This document shows, piece by piece, positions 46,467-57,190 of a DNA stretch of 64,000 nucleotides (positions are counted from its first letter, which is position 1; each line of letters opens with the position of its first letter). This DNA comes from Ananas comosus (Eukaryota; Streptophyta; Magnoliopsida; Poales; Bromeliaceae): NCBI RefSeq assembly GCF_001540865.1, contig NC_033630.1, positions 8,233,225-8,297,224 on the forward strand. The letters run 5' to 3'. A program made the position numbers and the translations under genes. The notes beneath the pieces were generated by a model. That model saw only the letters and a program-made list of their open reading frames with translations, was not told the origin of the DNA and made no database searches.

Positions 46467-47933
46467 AAAAGAGTTTCGTCCGCGAAACTCAAACCACACC
46501 TCAATTCAGCTCCTCGAGCAATTGAGGGCACTAATGCACTTTTACACTTCGGAAGGCTTTACACTCTTTGGAACTATCCAAGAGGACTACTACGGAGCTC
46601 ATGATACAAAACGCATCCAACTTTGTAAGGCACATCTCACAAAGTGCATTACGGTCTCCGTCACTCTATGTGGTAGCGCAAGTCGAAACTCGACGACTCT
46701 ACGCGCTCCAACTCCACTTGCCACTTGACAAGCAAGAACTCTTCTTTGCATTTACTTCCCCTTCAGGGAATGCATTTCAAATCAATCACCGACATTGCCT
46801 AAAAGCAATATCATCGGTGCATCGCTTTATCGTGAGTGCTCTAACTCCGCACCGACTTTTGCTCTAATGTGAGATGGCCCACTTCAGCACATCCCCACTT
46901 CCAATCCTCAAATTCCACGTGGCTTGCCATAAGCTCAAGGTCTCTCCAAGAGCACTTCATCACCTGATACCATATGCCACGGTCAACACCACATCACCTT
47001 CGCAACAACTCACACGAACACTTCGTTCGTGAATTCAAGTCAAACTCCTCGATAAGGCTATCTGCCAAATCGCTTTCCTCGGTCTTCATTGGTGGTCCAA
47101 AGGCCACCAATACTACGTAGGCCCACAGCCTAAACCTGTCTCAATATACGCGCAGCGCCTCTCGCTCGCAAGCGTAGACCCAATCATCACTGGGGCGAAA
47201 TTCTCACTTGGGAATTCACACACACTCCAACCAGGAGCAACTAAAATCCCAAACCATTACAAATCCTTTGGTTGGGTCACAATCGTACTCTCGGTATTCT
47301 CTCAATCGCATTACACGCTCTATCGAGCAATGCGTGTCACTACCGGCTCCTATGCACCTAGTGCGAGCCACTAGCCCCACGAGTGATTCATGGCACACTT
47401 CACACTGGGCAATGCCCAAGTGCTATTGCAAACAAACTCACTCGGCAGATCCATATTCGCACTCCACGAGTACCTATACTCGAGCGTTGTACGCTACTAT
47501 AGCGTGCTACAATAAGCCTGGGTTTTGGGCAATCTTGCCCGAGCACAATGCAACCGGTCTCACCCAGAGGGACCGGTCTCTCGGGGATCGGTCTCTCCCG
47601 CAGGGACCGGTTCCCGAGAGCCTGTTTTCTTGAACTTAGCCAATTTTTCTCCTTTGCTGGGCTTCTCACGCGTTCGGGGACCGATCTCTCCAGCAGGGAC
47701 CGGTCCCCGAGAGCCCAAAAACTACAGTTTGCAGATTTTGATTCTTAAGCTCTCAAAAACCTCCCACAATGCACTTTTACTCATTCTAACGCCTTCGGTC
47801 TTTCCGAAGCATAGCAACCTCGCACTTCGATCAATTTGACTAAAGTTCGACATTTACTTTCCGAATTCTTCGGCATATCACATTCTTGGTCCTTACTATA
47901 CTACTACATAAATAGTAGTAATTAACTATATAC
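46467..47933 (-). pseudogene. A2 collapsed pol relict
   Basis: It is homologous in order to A1 5143-6644: for example 'ctacgtaggcccacagcctaaacct' (47115-47140) is the complement of A1 5950-5975. The stretch 46645-46700 is the complement of the block that aligns with integrase AYRLALPP codons in E. An ACCGGTCTC palindrome array (47560-47710) sits inside the relict, an unexpected place since it normally lies in LTRs. No ORF is supported. Confidence 0.6.
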
Positions 47934-49265
47934 TCAATGCATGTGACGCTCCAACTTTACATCATGCCGAAACACATAACTGCATGAATAACTCATACCT
48001 GCCACGACGTCGTCAGCAGCAGGTCCCACAAGCTGGGTCGCGTGTCCATAGCCACTTGGCGCCCGCCGCGGACCCCTCGGTTGCATCACTGTCATCGCTC
48101 GCTCTCCCGACCGTGCCGCAGGTGGCACACCCGCCGGCTGTCCCGGAGAGGAAAAAGCCGTCGCCAACACTAAGGCCCGGCTATCACCTTGCGGACACTC
48201 ATCCCGCATATGGCCTGGCTGCCCACAACGGATACATCTTCCATCACGCAGCGCACACCGCCGCGCCTGGTGGGTACCACCACAAATCACACAACCTGGG
48301 GAGGATCGAGTAGAGGACGTCTTCGAGTGGCGCCTAGAACTTGACTGCCCACCCGAACTGTTCGACAATTGCCTCACCCCTCCCCGCTCATGCTTATGAG
48401 ATTCGCGCTCCTCATGCACGAAAGCCTCGCCATGCTCTGCCCACAATGCTCGGTCCAACACCTCCGCGAAGGTTGTGAGCTTGAGGATTTGCACCTTCTC
48501 GTAAATATCTGGTCGAAGTCCACGTAAGAACCAATCGGCCATATCCTTGTCATCCCGTACCACATCCGGGACACAATTCACGATACGGGAAAACTCCCGT
48601 TCGTACTCCCGCACTGAGCGGTCTCCTTGACGCAGCTTCCTGAACCTGTCCTGAAGCTTTCGCTTTTCACTGTCGGGGAAGTAAGCTGAGAATACCAATC
48701 CCCGAAACTCATCCCATGCCATAGGAGGAAGACTAGGCGATCGGTTCCGCCGAATGCCTTTCCACCACACCTTCGCCGATTGCTTCAAGCAATGCACGGC
48801 TAGGGGTACCTTGTCCCGCTCCAATGTGTACAGCTCCTCAAAGAGCGTTTCCATGGAGTCAATCCACATATCCACAATCCAGGGATCAACATTCTCTCCA
48901 TCGAAGGTAGGCGGATCAAACTTTACGAAGGTCATGAGGGCCGCCAAAGCCCGCTCTTTCTCCGCCTCCGCCAATGCACTTTCGGGAGTCGGATCGCCCG
49001 ACCCCGACGGAACCATCTCTGCTGCAAGCCCTGCCCGTCCTCGACGAGCCGCAACTGGCGCAGCCACTAGCTGCTCCACGGTCTCTTGGAGTCTCTTGAT
49101 CCGTTCTTCCTGGCGCATAGCAGCCTCCTGCTGACGCTGCACTACGCCCACAAGCATTCCCAACTGTTCGCGGAGCTCCGAGTCTCCTCTCGCTCCGGAT
49201 TGCTCAGGAACATCACTTGTCCCATCCCGCGTCGATCTAGCCGAAGATCGCCTACGCGGTGCCAT
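47934..49265 (-). CDS. A2 Gag polyprotein (intact)
   Basis: This 443-residue capsid/nucleocapsid protein forms the particle that packages element RNA. I chose the ATG at 49263-49265 (MAPRRRSSAR) because A1 gag starts MAPKRH; an ATG 60 bases upstream is in frame. Residues 29-68 form a coiled-coil-like helix (VGVVQRQQEAAMRQEER). The Retrotrans_gag core spans about 113-285 (FDPPTFDGENVDPWIVD, YEREFSRIVN). Zinc knuckles are at 325-337 (CX2CX3HX4C) and 344-357 (CX2CX4HX4C). The C-terminus reaches DVVAGM, where E continues into protease, then diverges and stops after 20 residues. No protease DTGA is present. Compared with A1 and E it has no stop or frameshift, suggesting selection or recent birth. 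Confidence 0.9.
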   Translation of the reverse strand: MAPRRRSSARSTRDGTSDVPEQSGARGDSELREQLGMLVGVVQRQQEAAMRQEERIKRLQETVEQLVAAPVAARRGRAGLAAEMVPSGSGDPTPESALAEAEKERALAALMTFVKFDPPTFDGENVDPWIVDMWIDSMETLFEELYTLERDKVPLAVHCLKQSAKVWWKGIRRNRSPSLPPMAWDEFRGLVFSAYFPDSEKRKLQDRFRKLRQGDRSVREYEREFSRIVNCVPDVVRDDKDMADWFLRGLRPDIYEKVQILKLTTFAEVLDRALWAEHGEAFVHEERESHKHERGGVRQLSNSSGGQSSSRRHSKTSSTRSSPGCVICGGTHQARRCALRDGRCIRCGQPGHMRDECPQGDSRALVLATAFSSPGQPAGVPPAARSGERAMTVMQPRGPRRAPSGYGHATQLVGPAADDVVAGMSYSCSYVFRHDVKLERHMH

Positions 49266-49648
49266 CGTTCCCTGACACATGACAACTCGATTAATTCTCA
49301 ACCTTCGAGGTCGAGTACAAAACATTTAACATTGACTCAAATCGGGCGAAAGTTATACAAGGGCGTCTATTCTCATCACTCGGTTTCATGTTGTCGTACG
49401 CCCAACATGAACACACTCGGTTGAGAATAAACCACACCTTGAATCTACCTCTAACATCCATTATAGAGGTTTACCACATAACCCAATCATTAACCTTTCG
49501 CCACAAGTCTCCAGTCCTCGTCTCTCACGAGCCTTAATCTCCTATGGTTTACTATCCTAGGGTCTCCTAGGTCAAGCTAAACCATTTTCTTTAAACTCTT
49601 TTATGTTCTTTTTATGTTCTCTCTATGTTCTCTTTATGTTCTTTTTAT

Positions 49649-49660
49649 GCTCTGATACCA
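49649..49660 (-). other. A2 primer binding site
   Basis: The complement reads TGGTATCAGAGC, 7 bases inside the 5' LTR end (49668). Perfect tRNA-Met-type site. Confidence 0.9.
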
Positions 49661-49667
49661 TCTTATC

Positions 49668-52600
49668 TGTCACGCCCCGAGCCCGCCTCTTTGGTCGGAT
49701 TCGGGCACGCCAACAGACCGCCGAACGGACAGGGTTTCCCCTGTACCGCGGACAGAGTCTCCCCTGTACGTTCAAGGCGTCGCAATCAATACAATGTACG
49801 AAGTTCCAACCAGGAACACATTTCAAGCAAAGATTGCATAAGGAAGTATCAAAAACATAAATCTACTTGCTATTACAAGCATTCACATTCATACATTTTT
49901 ACATCACAATTCTCATTTGATTCTTACATTAGCTTTCACTTAACTTCCAAATACAATCCGATTTTAACATAGTTATTACAACATTGTTCTTACAATTATC
50001 ACATTTTTGGTTCTTTGCATTTTATACCCCTAAGAAGCCGACTCAGGGTGCTGCTATCTGGTCTCAGTGGTAGGGCGCTAACTACGGAGCTACGCCCTTT
50101 CCTCGCGCCGCCGCGCCGCTCGCGTGTGAACCTGTAAAACCCCGAAACAACGTGGGGTGAGAACTAACTCCATAGTTCCCAGTGGGTACGGCCACCCAAG
50201 GGAAGAGCTCGACCATCAGGTCAAAGGAGGCAAACAACATGTTAGTCCAATAGATAGATATGAAATCATAAATCATGCAACTAACATTACCATGCTTTTG
50301 CCTCACAACATGCAATATGCAAATTATGCAACTCATATAGTAGATTAATTGCTTCTACACTTTATTCTTATCCATTCTTTACTTTTACTCATTCTTTACT
50401 TTACTAGCTATTCTTTAGCATTAACCCTTCTTTATTCTTTATTACTTGTCATTCTTTAGCATTAGCCTTTTCTTATTCTTGATTCTTCATTCTTTATTCT
50501 TTACGCTTTACTAAGGGTACTCACACCTTAGTAATATTATACACATTAGCCTTTCTTTCCTAAGGTTACTTTACCTTAGCCAACTTTGCCATCCGACTCG
50601 GTCTTGAGTCAATCAACTGCGGATAGTCCGCGCTCTGTCCGGCTCGAGGTGAAGGAACTCACACATGCACCTCAGCCCTCAATCACAAACCACATCGCCC
50701 AACGGGTCGCCCAGAGCTGCGTACACCCGTGGTCAGGGATCCCCCGGTGGGAGAGGAACATGCCGCATACACCCGCAGCCGAGATCCCCGATAGGGAGAG
50801 GAACATGCCACATGCACCCTAGCGCTCATTGTTCTTGCTCATTAACAAGCCTCGAAGTTCTTCCGGTGGGAGAGGAACACGCCACATGCACCCGCGGCCA
50901 AGAACTATCGAGCTTGTATGCTGCACTAGCAGCCGCTGCACTAGCAGCAGGGATTCCGGAATCCACTTCACATTACTCGAGGGTTGGTCTCACCCTATAA
51001 TATTGACCTATCTAGGTCCAAGCCTTTGCTCAACCTAAGTTCATACTTTAGGTTCAATGTCATTATCTTCTTAGCCTAGGTTCATTGACACTAGGTTCAA
51101 CATTCTTAATCACCTAGGTTCATTCGACTCTAGGTTCCATATCATTACGTTCACAACCTAGGTTTACTTGACTCTAGGTTCAATGCCATTCATATTCTTA
51201 TTTTCCTAGTTGTCCACACCTAGGAATTATACTTGACATGCCACTCGTGAATAACCTATGTTCATCGACACTAGGTTCATTATTACTTTTGTTTAACCTA
51301 TGTCCTTGACACTAGGTTCAATGCCACTCGATCTATAGGTGCATTTATGTCAACTTACACACATCCTTTACTTAGCATTCTTATCTTATCATTATGCATG
51401 CTTTCTACTTTATGTCATTTTAACATATTCTCACAATATGGATCATACATTTAGCTCATATGTTTACTTAACATACATCTCAACATGCCTTTAACATTTT
51501 ACTCATGCTTCATCAAACATTTCTATAACATGTCACAAGCATTAGCTTAGTGTTCTTACATTATGTCAATATGCATACTTTTAGCATTTCCTATTATGAC
51601 AACATGCATTTCTCAACATACATCTTATATGATCATTACTTGGCACATATTACATGCATTACTTAACATCTATCACATGCATTCATTCCTTAGCATCTTT
51701 ATCATGGCATTGTATACATTTATTAGCATCATTATGGTGCATTCTTACTTAACATTCTTATTATGCATTCTTACTTAACATTCTTATCATGCATCAATAG
51801 TGAAACACACTACACTTTGGCATGAAGGCGACCTAGTCGCTTCGGTAAACACAACCCACCTTTTAACGCTTTCCGATTGCTTGTCGTCACTTGCAATCGG
51901 CCTCCCGCGGCACCCGTGACCCGGTTTGGCCCAAACTCTTGCGCGACCACCCGAACGGCCACCAATCCGCGATCCGTCTGTTCGGGAGTTTATTCCCCGA
52001 CACCACGATGCTCCCGATCCATTTTCATGATTTTTGGAGGCTTATCCCGCGTGCTGCGGCTATCTGTACCAAAACAGATTGTTTCGTCAATAACTTCGCG
52101 TACGCTCGTCGGATTGTCGAACCGAGCGCACCAACGCGTTCGTTATACCCCCAATTAGGTTTGTATAGGGTCAATTGAGATCAAAACCCCTCACAAGCAA
52201 AAGCCCTCTTTTTGGAGCCCTAGATGCAATTATAGCAAAATACTCCAATTCATCTCATGAATCAAGCATAAACCATCTATTTAGCATCAATGGGTTCCAC
52301 TAAATCCATTCTTAGAGCATATAACCATAGCCATGAAGATCTACCATTAGAGCTTCAAGAAGCTTACCTCATCTAAGCTTCAAACTCAAGGAAGAAGATG
52401 AAGAGGATGAAGCTCCATCTCCTTGTCTCCTTCTCCACCAATCTCTCCTCCTTTTGATCCACTTCTAGAGAGAGGGAGAGAGCATTCTAGAGAGAGGGAG
52501 GAGTTCCTCTCTCAAACATTATGTGTGTGTGTGTAGTGTAAAAGAGGGAAGAAGAAAGAGCCCCATACATTAGCCAACTTCCCCCAATTTACAACATTGC

Positions 52601-53001
52601 CATCAGCCCAAACTGGGCATTTTCGGGGTTCTGGGACCGGTCCTTGCGGTGAGAGACCGGTCCCCGAAAGGCCAGAATTCCAGACTTAGCCAATTTTTCA
52701 GCATTTTCAGCTTTTATCCTTTTTCACTCCGTTTTCGCTCGTTTTCGCTCGTTTGACCTCCGTTTCTTTTCAAATCGAACGGAGACTCTCCAAACATGTT
52801 TTCAAGCATGTTTTCATCATCTTTTCATCCACGCTAATGCCGGATTTAGTCCATGGTCCATCATAGCCTTTCGGGTTCCGTTTTCGCGCCCTATGCGCAC
52901 CGAAGCACCCGAATGCTCCCGAACTTCGCCGGAACGATTCTAATGGCTTTCTAAGCTAACATACATCGTAACTTCATGAATCAGAAGTTCGGTATATTAC
53001 A
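49668..53001 (-). repeat. A2 5' LTR
   Basis: TGTCACGCCCCGAG to CGGTATATTACA on the plus strand, followed by GTGTG. Near 51410-51720 it differs from the 3' LTR in AT-rich 'catttagc' sequence, and a TGTG run lies at 52524-52534. Confidence 0.9.
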
Positions 53002-53006
53002 GTGTG

Positions 53007-53089
53007 CTATTCTTTGACATTAGCCGTTCTTTATTCTTTAGTCTTTACTCTTTATTCTTTATTCTTTATTCTTTATTCTTTACTAAGGG
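53007..53089 (-). repeat. A-family LTR fragment G2, right part
   Basis: It continues fragment 42362-43127 after A2, with 'ttctttattcttta' repeats, up to the start of the next LTR at 53090. Confidence 0.7.
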
Positions 53090-54181
53090 TGTCACGCCCC
53101 ACCCCGAAATCACTACCAATTTGGCACAGTTCAGCTGCGGCGGCGGACCGCCGAACGGACAGCACCTCCCCCGTCCGCCCAAGGCTCCACGACAAGAATG
53201 TGTACAAGAATTTACCCAGAAAATTAAATTCTAAACATACACACTCACAAGGGCACAAATAGTGCCGACAATACAAAGAGCAAGTAATCCATAAGACAAA
53301 CATGTGAAATAAAGAGAGTATTTTACTAACTATTACATTAGTTTCATCGCTTTCATTTATATCATTTTCGTCCAAAATGAATACAATTCTTTCATCTCAA
53401 AATACATAGCTCTCAAAATCCTCACCTACAATAAAACTCTCAAATACATAGGTGTGCTAATGCAAAAAGGAAAGCTACTATACTACCACGGTCTCACTGA
53501 TCGGGCGCGATGCCCTTGCCGCGGTCCTCCATCGGCAACCCTGTACCTACCACTGGNNNNNNNNNNNNNNNNNNNNNNNNNNNNNNNNNNNNNNNNNNNN
53601 NNNNNNNNNNNNNNNNNNNNNNNNNNNNNNNNNNNNNNNNNNNNNNNNNNNNNNNNAGGGAATGAGAGAGGAAGGCTCTCTCAGCCCCAACATAACCCTT
53701 GGGTTGCAAAATTGCTAATAAACCCCTCAACTTTCACCTTAATGCACTGCCCGAACTGGGCAGTTCGCGCAGGCAGAGACCGGTCTCCCCGAGCAGGGAC
53801 CGGTTCCCGAACGTCCACCCTGCGCAGCCAGAGTCGCTGCGCGCGATGCGACCAGTCTCTCTCTGATGGGACCGGTCTCTGGGGGACCAGTCTCTCAGGC
53901 AGAGACCGGTTCCCGAGAGCTAATCTTCCAGGACTTAGCCGATTTTTCGGCTGTCTCATTTCATACGCGTTCGGGGACCGGTCTCTCCCACTAGGGACCG
54001 GTCCCCGAGAGCTCAAAATCTGCAGTTTTGCAAATTTGATTCTATAGCTCTCGAAAACCTCCCGTAACTCACTTTTACTCATTTTAACTCCTTCGGGCTT
54101 TCCGAAGTGTACCGTCCTCGCACTTTGGTCAATTTGATCAAAGTTCGACATTTTTATCTTTCGAATTTTCGGTATATTACA
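53090..54181 (-). repeat. D-type LTR with assembly gap
   Basis: TGTCACGCCCCACCC at the left and ...CGGTATATTACA at the right. 100 Ns fill 53557-53656, the usual code for a gap of unknown size. ACCGGTCTC palindromes lie at 53770-54010. Flanking five bases (AAGGG and GACGA) do not match, and the left flank is LTR G2 while the right flank is pol H, so the two halves may come from different places. Confidence 0.7.
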
Positions 54182-56234
54182 GACGAGCGTCACGAAGATA
54201 CGGAGCTTTCTTGGATTGGCCGGTTACTACCGGAGATTTGTCGAGGGGTTTGCTAAGCTGTCTACTCCCCTCACGAGGCTCATGCACAGAGGCATCAATT
54301 TCATTTGGAATAATGCGTGTGAAAGGAGCTTCCAAGAGTTGAAGCTTCACTTAACGGATTGGGTTGTGTTTTGATGCAGAATGGCAAGGTGATCGCGTAT
54401 GCTTCTCGCCAATTAAAGGAATATAAAGGGAATTATCCTACGCATGATTTGGAGTTGGCAGCCGTAGTCTTTGCGTTGAAGCTATGGCGCCACTACCTTT
54501 ATGGCGAGCGGTGTAAAGTGTACACGGATCACAAGAGCTTGAAGTATTTATTCACTCAGAATGAGTTGAACTTGAGGCAGCGCAGATGGTTGGAGCTGCT
54601 TAAAGATTATGATCTGACGATTCTCTACCACCCGGGTAAGGCTAATGTGGTGGCGGATGCGCTAAGTAGGAAATCGACGGAAAACTTAGCGATGCATGTT
54701 GTTACTCAACCGCAGTTGATCGAGCAGATGAAGCGATTGGAGTTGGAGGTGGTGACTCCAAACACACCTTTAAGGTTGATGACCTTGGTAGTGCAACCTA
54801 CACTATTAGATAGAATTAAAGAAAAGCAAGCTTCTGATGTGGAGCTGCACAAGATTCGAGAGAAAATGGTTAAAGGTACCGGCGACTTCCTTGTGGATGA
54901 TCAAGGAATGATGCGTTTTCGTGGGCGGATTTGTGTACCGGCGGATTCGAGAATCAAAGAGGACATTCGTCGAGAAGCACACCAGGCACCGTATGCTATA
55001 CATCCGGGAGGCACCAAGATATATAAGGACTTAAAGTTGCTCTATTGGTGACTCGGGATGAAAAAGACGTTGGTGAGTTTGTTACTAGATGTTTAACTTG
55101 CCAACAAGTAAAGGCTGAGCACCGTTTATCCACGGGGAAACTTCAGAGTTTGCCTATTCCCGTGTGGATGTGGGAGAAGATCACCATGGACTTCGTGACT
55201 GGATTGCCTCGCTCTCAGGCCGGCATGATGCTATTTGGGTGATCGTGGATAAGTTGTCGAAGTCGGCGCACTTCATACCTATTCATACGACTTGGTCTGG
55301 GGAGAAGCTCGCACAAGTATACCTTGATGAGATTGTGCGACTTCACGGAGTGCCTACTTCGATTGTATCTGATCGAGACACTCGGTTTGTGTCTCACTTT
55401 TGGAGGAGCCTGCAGGGCGCCTTAGGCACCCGATTAAATTTCAGAACTGCTTTCCACCCTCAGAGTGATGAGCAGTCGGAGCGCACTATTCAGACCTTAG
55501 AGAATATGCTCCGGGCATGTGTGATTGACTTCGAGAGAGGATGGTCGCAGCATCTACCGATGGCGGAGTTTGCTTATAACAATAGTTATCAAGCAAGCAT
55601 CAAGATGGCGCCATTCGAAGAACTTTATGGACGGAAGTATAGATCGCCACTTCATTGGAGTGAAGTTGGCGAGAGATTGGTTTTAGGCCCTGACGTCCTC
55701 CAGGAAGCTGAAGACAAGGTTCGAATTGCTCGGGAGCGACTTTTGACGGCGCAGAGTAAACAGAGGAGCTACGCCGATTGACAACGGCGAGACTTCGAGT
55801 TCTAAGTTGGAGACCATGTATTCTTGAAGGTCTCGCCGACTAGAGGGATCAGGAGATTCGGAATTCGGGGTAAGTTGAGCCCCCGTTTCATTGGACCGTA
55901 TGAGATCTTAGAGCGGGTAGGTCCGGTAGCGTATCGACTTGCTCTACCACCGAACCTATCGGGCGTGCACAACGTCTTTCATTTATCGGTCCTTCGAAAG
56001 TACGTCTTCAACCCGACTCATGTGTTGTATGCTACACCTGTGGAGTTGCGGGATGATCTGAGCTTCGAGGAGCTACCAATGAGGATCTTGGCTCGCGAGG
56101 TGCGGAAACTGCGGAATCGGGATATTCCGTATGTGAAGGTTCTTTGGAGCAACCACGGAGAGTGGGAGGCCACGTGGGAGCTGGAGAGCGCTTTGCAGGA
56201 GCGCTATCCCCATCTTTTTCGGATGGAGCTTTGA
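54182..56234 (+). pseudogene. H: pol fragment (RT end, RNase H, integrase, chromodomain)
   Basis: Close relative of E pol from [14 protein letters not shown] onward. A deletion of about 70 bases at 54344/54345 (E 32550-32619 is missing) removes the first RNase H Asp and shifts the frame. From 54359 the frame reads through RNase H ([10 protein letters not shown]) to the integrase zinc domain and stops with TGA at 55049-55051, where E has TAG. A base is lost near 55220. The integrase core keeps [11 protein letters not shown] and the catalytic Glu (QSERTIQ). Further stops are near 55779 and 55805. The chromodomain end (TWELESALQERYPHLF) is complete. No 5' half. Confidence 0.85.
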
Positions 56235-56277
56235 GGTTTGTTGTTGCTTTTGAGTTTTAAGGATGAAACTCCTTTTT

Positions 56278-56289
56278 AGGAGGGGTGAA
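56278..56289 (+). other. H polypurine tract
   Basis: AGGAGGGGTGAA before the LTR start, identical to that of E. Confidence 0.8.
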
Positions 56290-56497
56290 TATAACACACT
56301 GGACCTATGCAAATTGCGAGGTTCGAGTGTTTGTTTTGGGTTCCGAGCTTTTCCACACTTTGTGGAGGGTTGTAGACAGTGTTCCGACCCGTAGTTCGAA
56401 ATTCTAGATTTTTGGCTAAGTCCTGAGAGTTTTACTCTCGGGGACCGATCCCTGCCAGGGGAAATTCTGGATATAGTTGAGGGGCTTTTCTGGATTT
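56290..56497 (+). repeat. H 3' LTR, first 208 bases
   Basis: It starts TATAACACACTGGACC (tip TG changed to TA) and matches solo LTR 57191 onward. It breaks at 'gattttgttac' and joins a gag fragment there. Confidence 0.8.
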
Positions 56498-56925
56498 TGT
56501 TACTTGTGTGGCCAGGAGGGCCACTTCCAGTCAGACTGCCCGAGGGGTCCAGCGTCAGCCCCCTCATCGGCATCAGCACTAGCTTCACCGGGTCCCAGCC
56601 AGGGGACGCCTTCTGCTCACTATCAGGTCGGGAGGCCACCTGTCCAGAGATAGATGGAGGGGTCACGACAGGCCCCGAAAGGGCACATGTACGCGACCCA
56701 GACCGCGGAGGCGGCAGCAGCCGAGTTTGAGGCTACAGGTATCAGTTTGTTTTGTGGCATTTGAGTGGTACATTGTTTGTTATCGGTGCATTGCATCTGT
56801 TCTTTGATCAGCTATTTGCCGAGTTGCATGGCATTCCGTTAGCTCGCTGTTTGCGATGTCGAGTAGCTTCTCTCGAGCTAGGCTGTTGATTTGCGGGTTG
56901 CGGGTAGCATGTTTTGCTATGCTTT
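56498..56925 (+). pseudogene. Gag zinc-knuckle and protease fragment
   Basis: It opens inside a zinc knuckle (CYLCGQEGHFQSDC) and continues like E gag 28247-28480 (GRPPVQR, MYATQT, EAAAAE), with a stop after GRPPVQR. Protease remnants follow (E 28560-28580 and then 28850-28900), with the DTGA region altered (VIGA-like) and about 270 bases missing. It then joins the A-type relict domain. Confidence 0.75.
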
Positions 56926-57190
56926 GTAGATCTCACGATGATTGCATTATTTGCATACCTTGATTAGCTATTCGCCGGATGGTGCTTGGGAACGACCGTG
57001 CCTGGACCGTTTGTGGACTGTAGAGCCTGGGCCCTTTGGGCAGGCGTAGTCAGCTGTGTGTGACAGTGGCCCAGTACCTACGGGTAGGGCAGAGTTTGGT
57101 TAGGACAGTAGTCCGAGCTTAGACCGGGAGCGTGGAATGCCACGTGTTGGATCGTGAGATCGAGGATACACCGAGTGTGTAGTGACCCAA
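56926..57190 (+). pseudogene. A-type relict domain, part 1
   Basis: From 'gaacgaccgtgcctgga' it follows A1 5615-5820 ('tgtggactgtagagcctggg', 'gtggaatgccacgtgttgg'). It ends with CCCAA, target of the next solo LTR, and resumes at 59641. Confidence 0.7.

Larger units (their letters stand above)
43128..53001 (-). mobile_element. A2: gag-only LTR retrotransposon with intact gag
   Basis: The target duplication GTGTG is at 43123-43127 and 53002-53006. LTRs are 3325 and 3334 bp and differ mainly in one block (about 44880-45130 against 51400-51720). The 3.2 kb internal domain holds primer site, one intact gag and a 1.47 kb pol relict ending in the polypurine tract. No enzyme ORF is present. It has the same plan as A1, in the opposite orientation. 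Intact gag and similar LTRs argue for recent transposition, with enzymes supplied by another element (inference). Confidence 0.92.
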
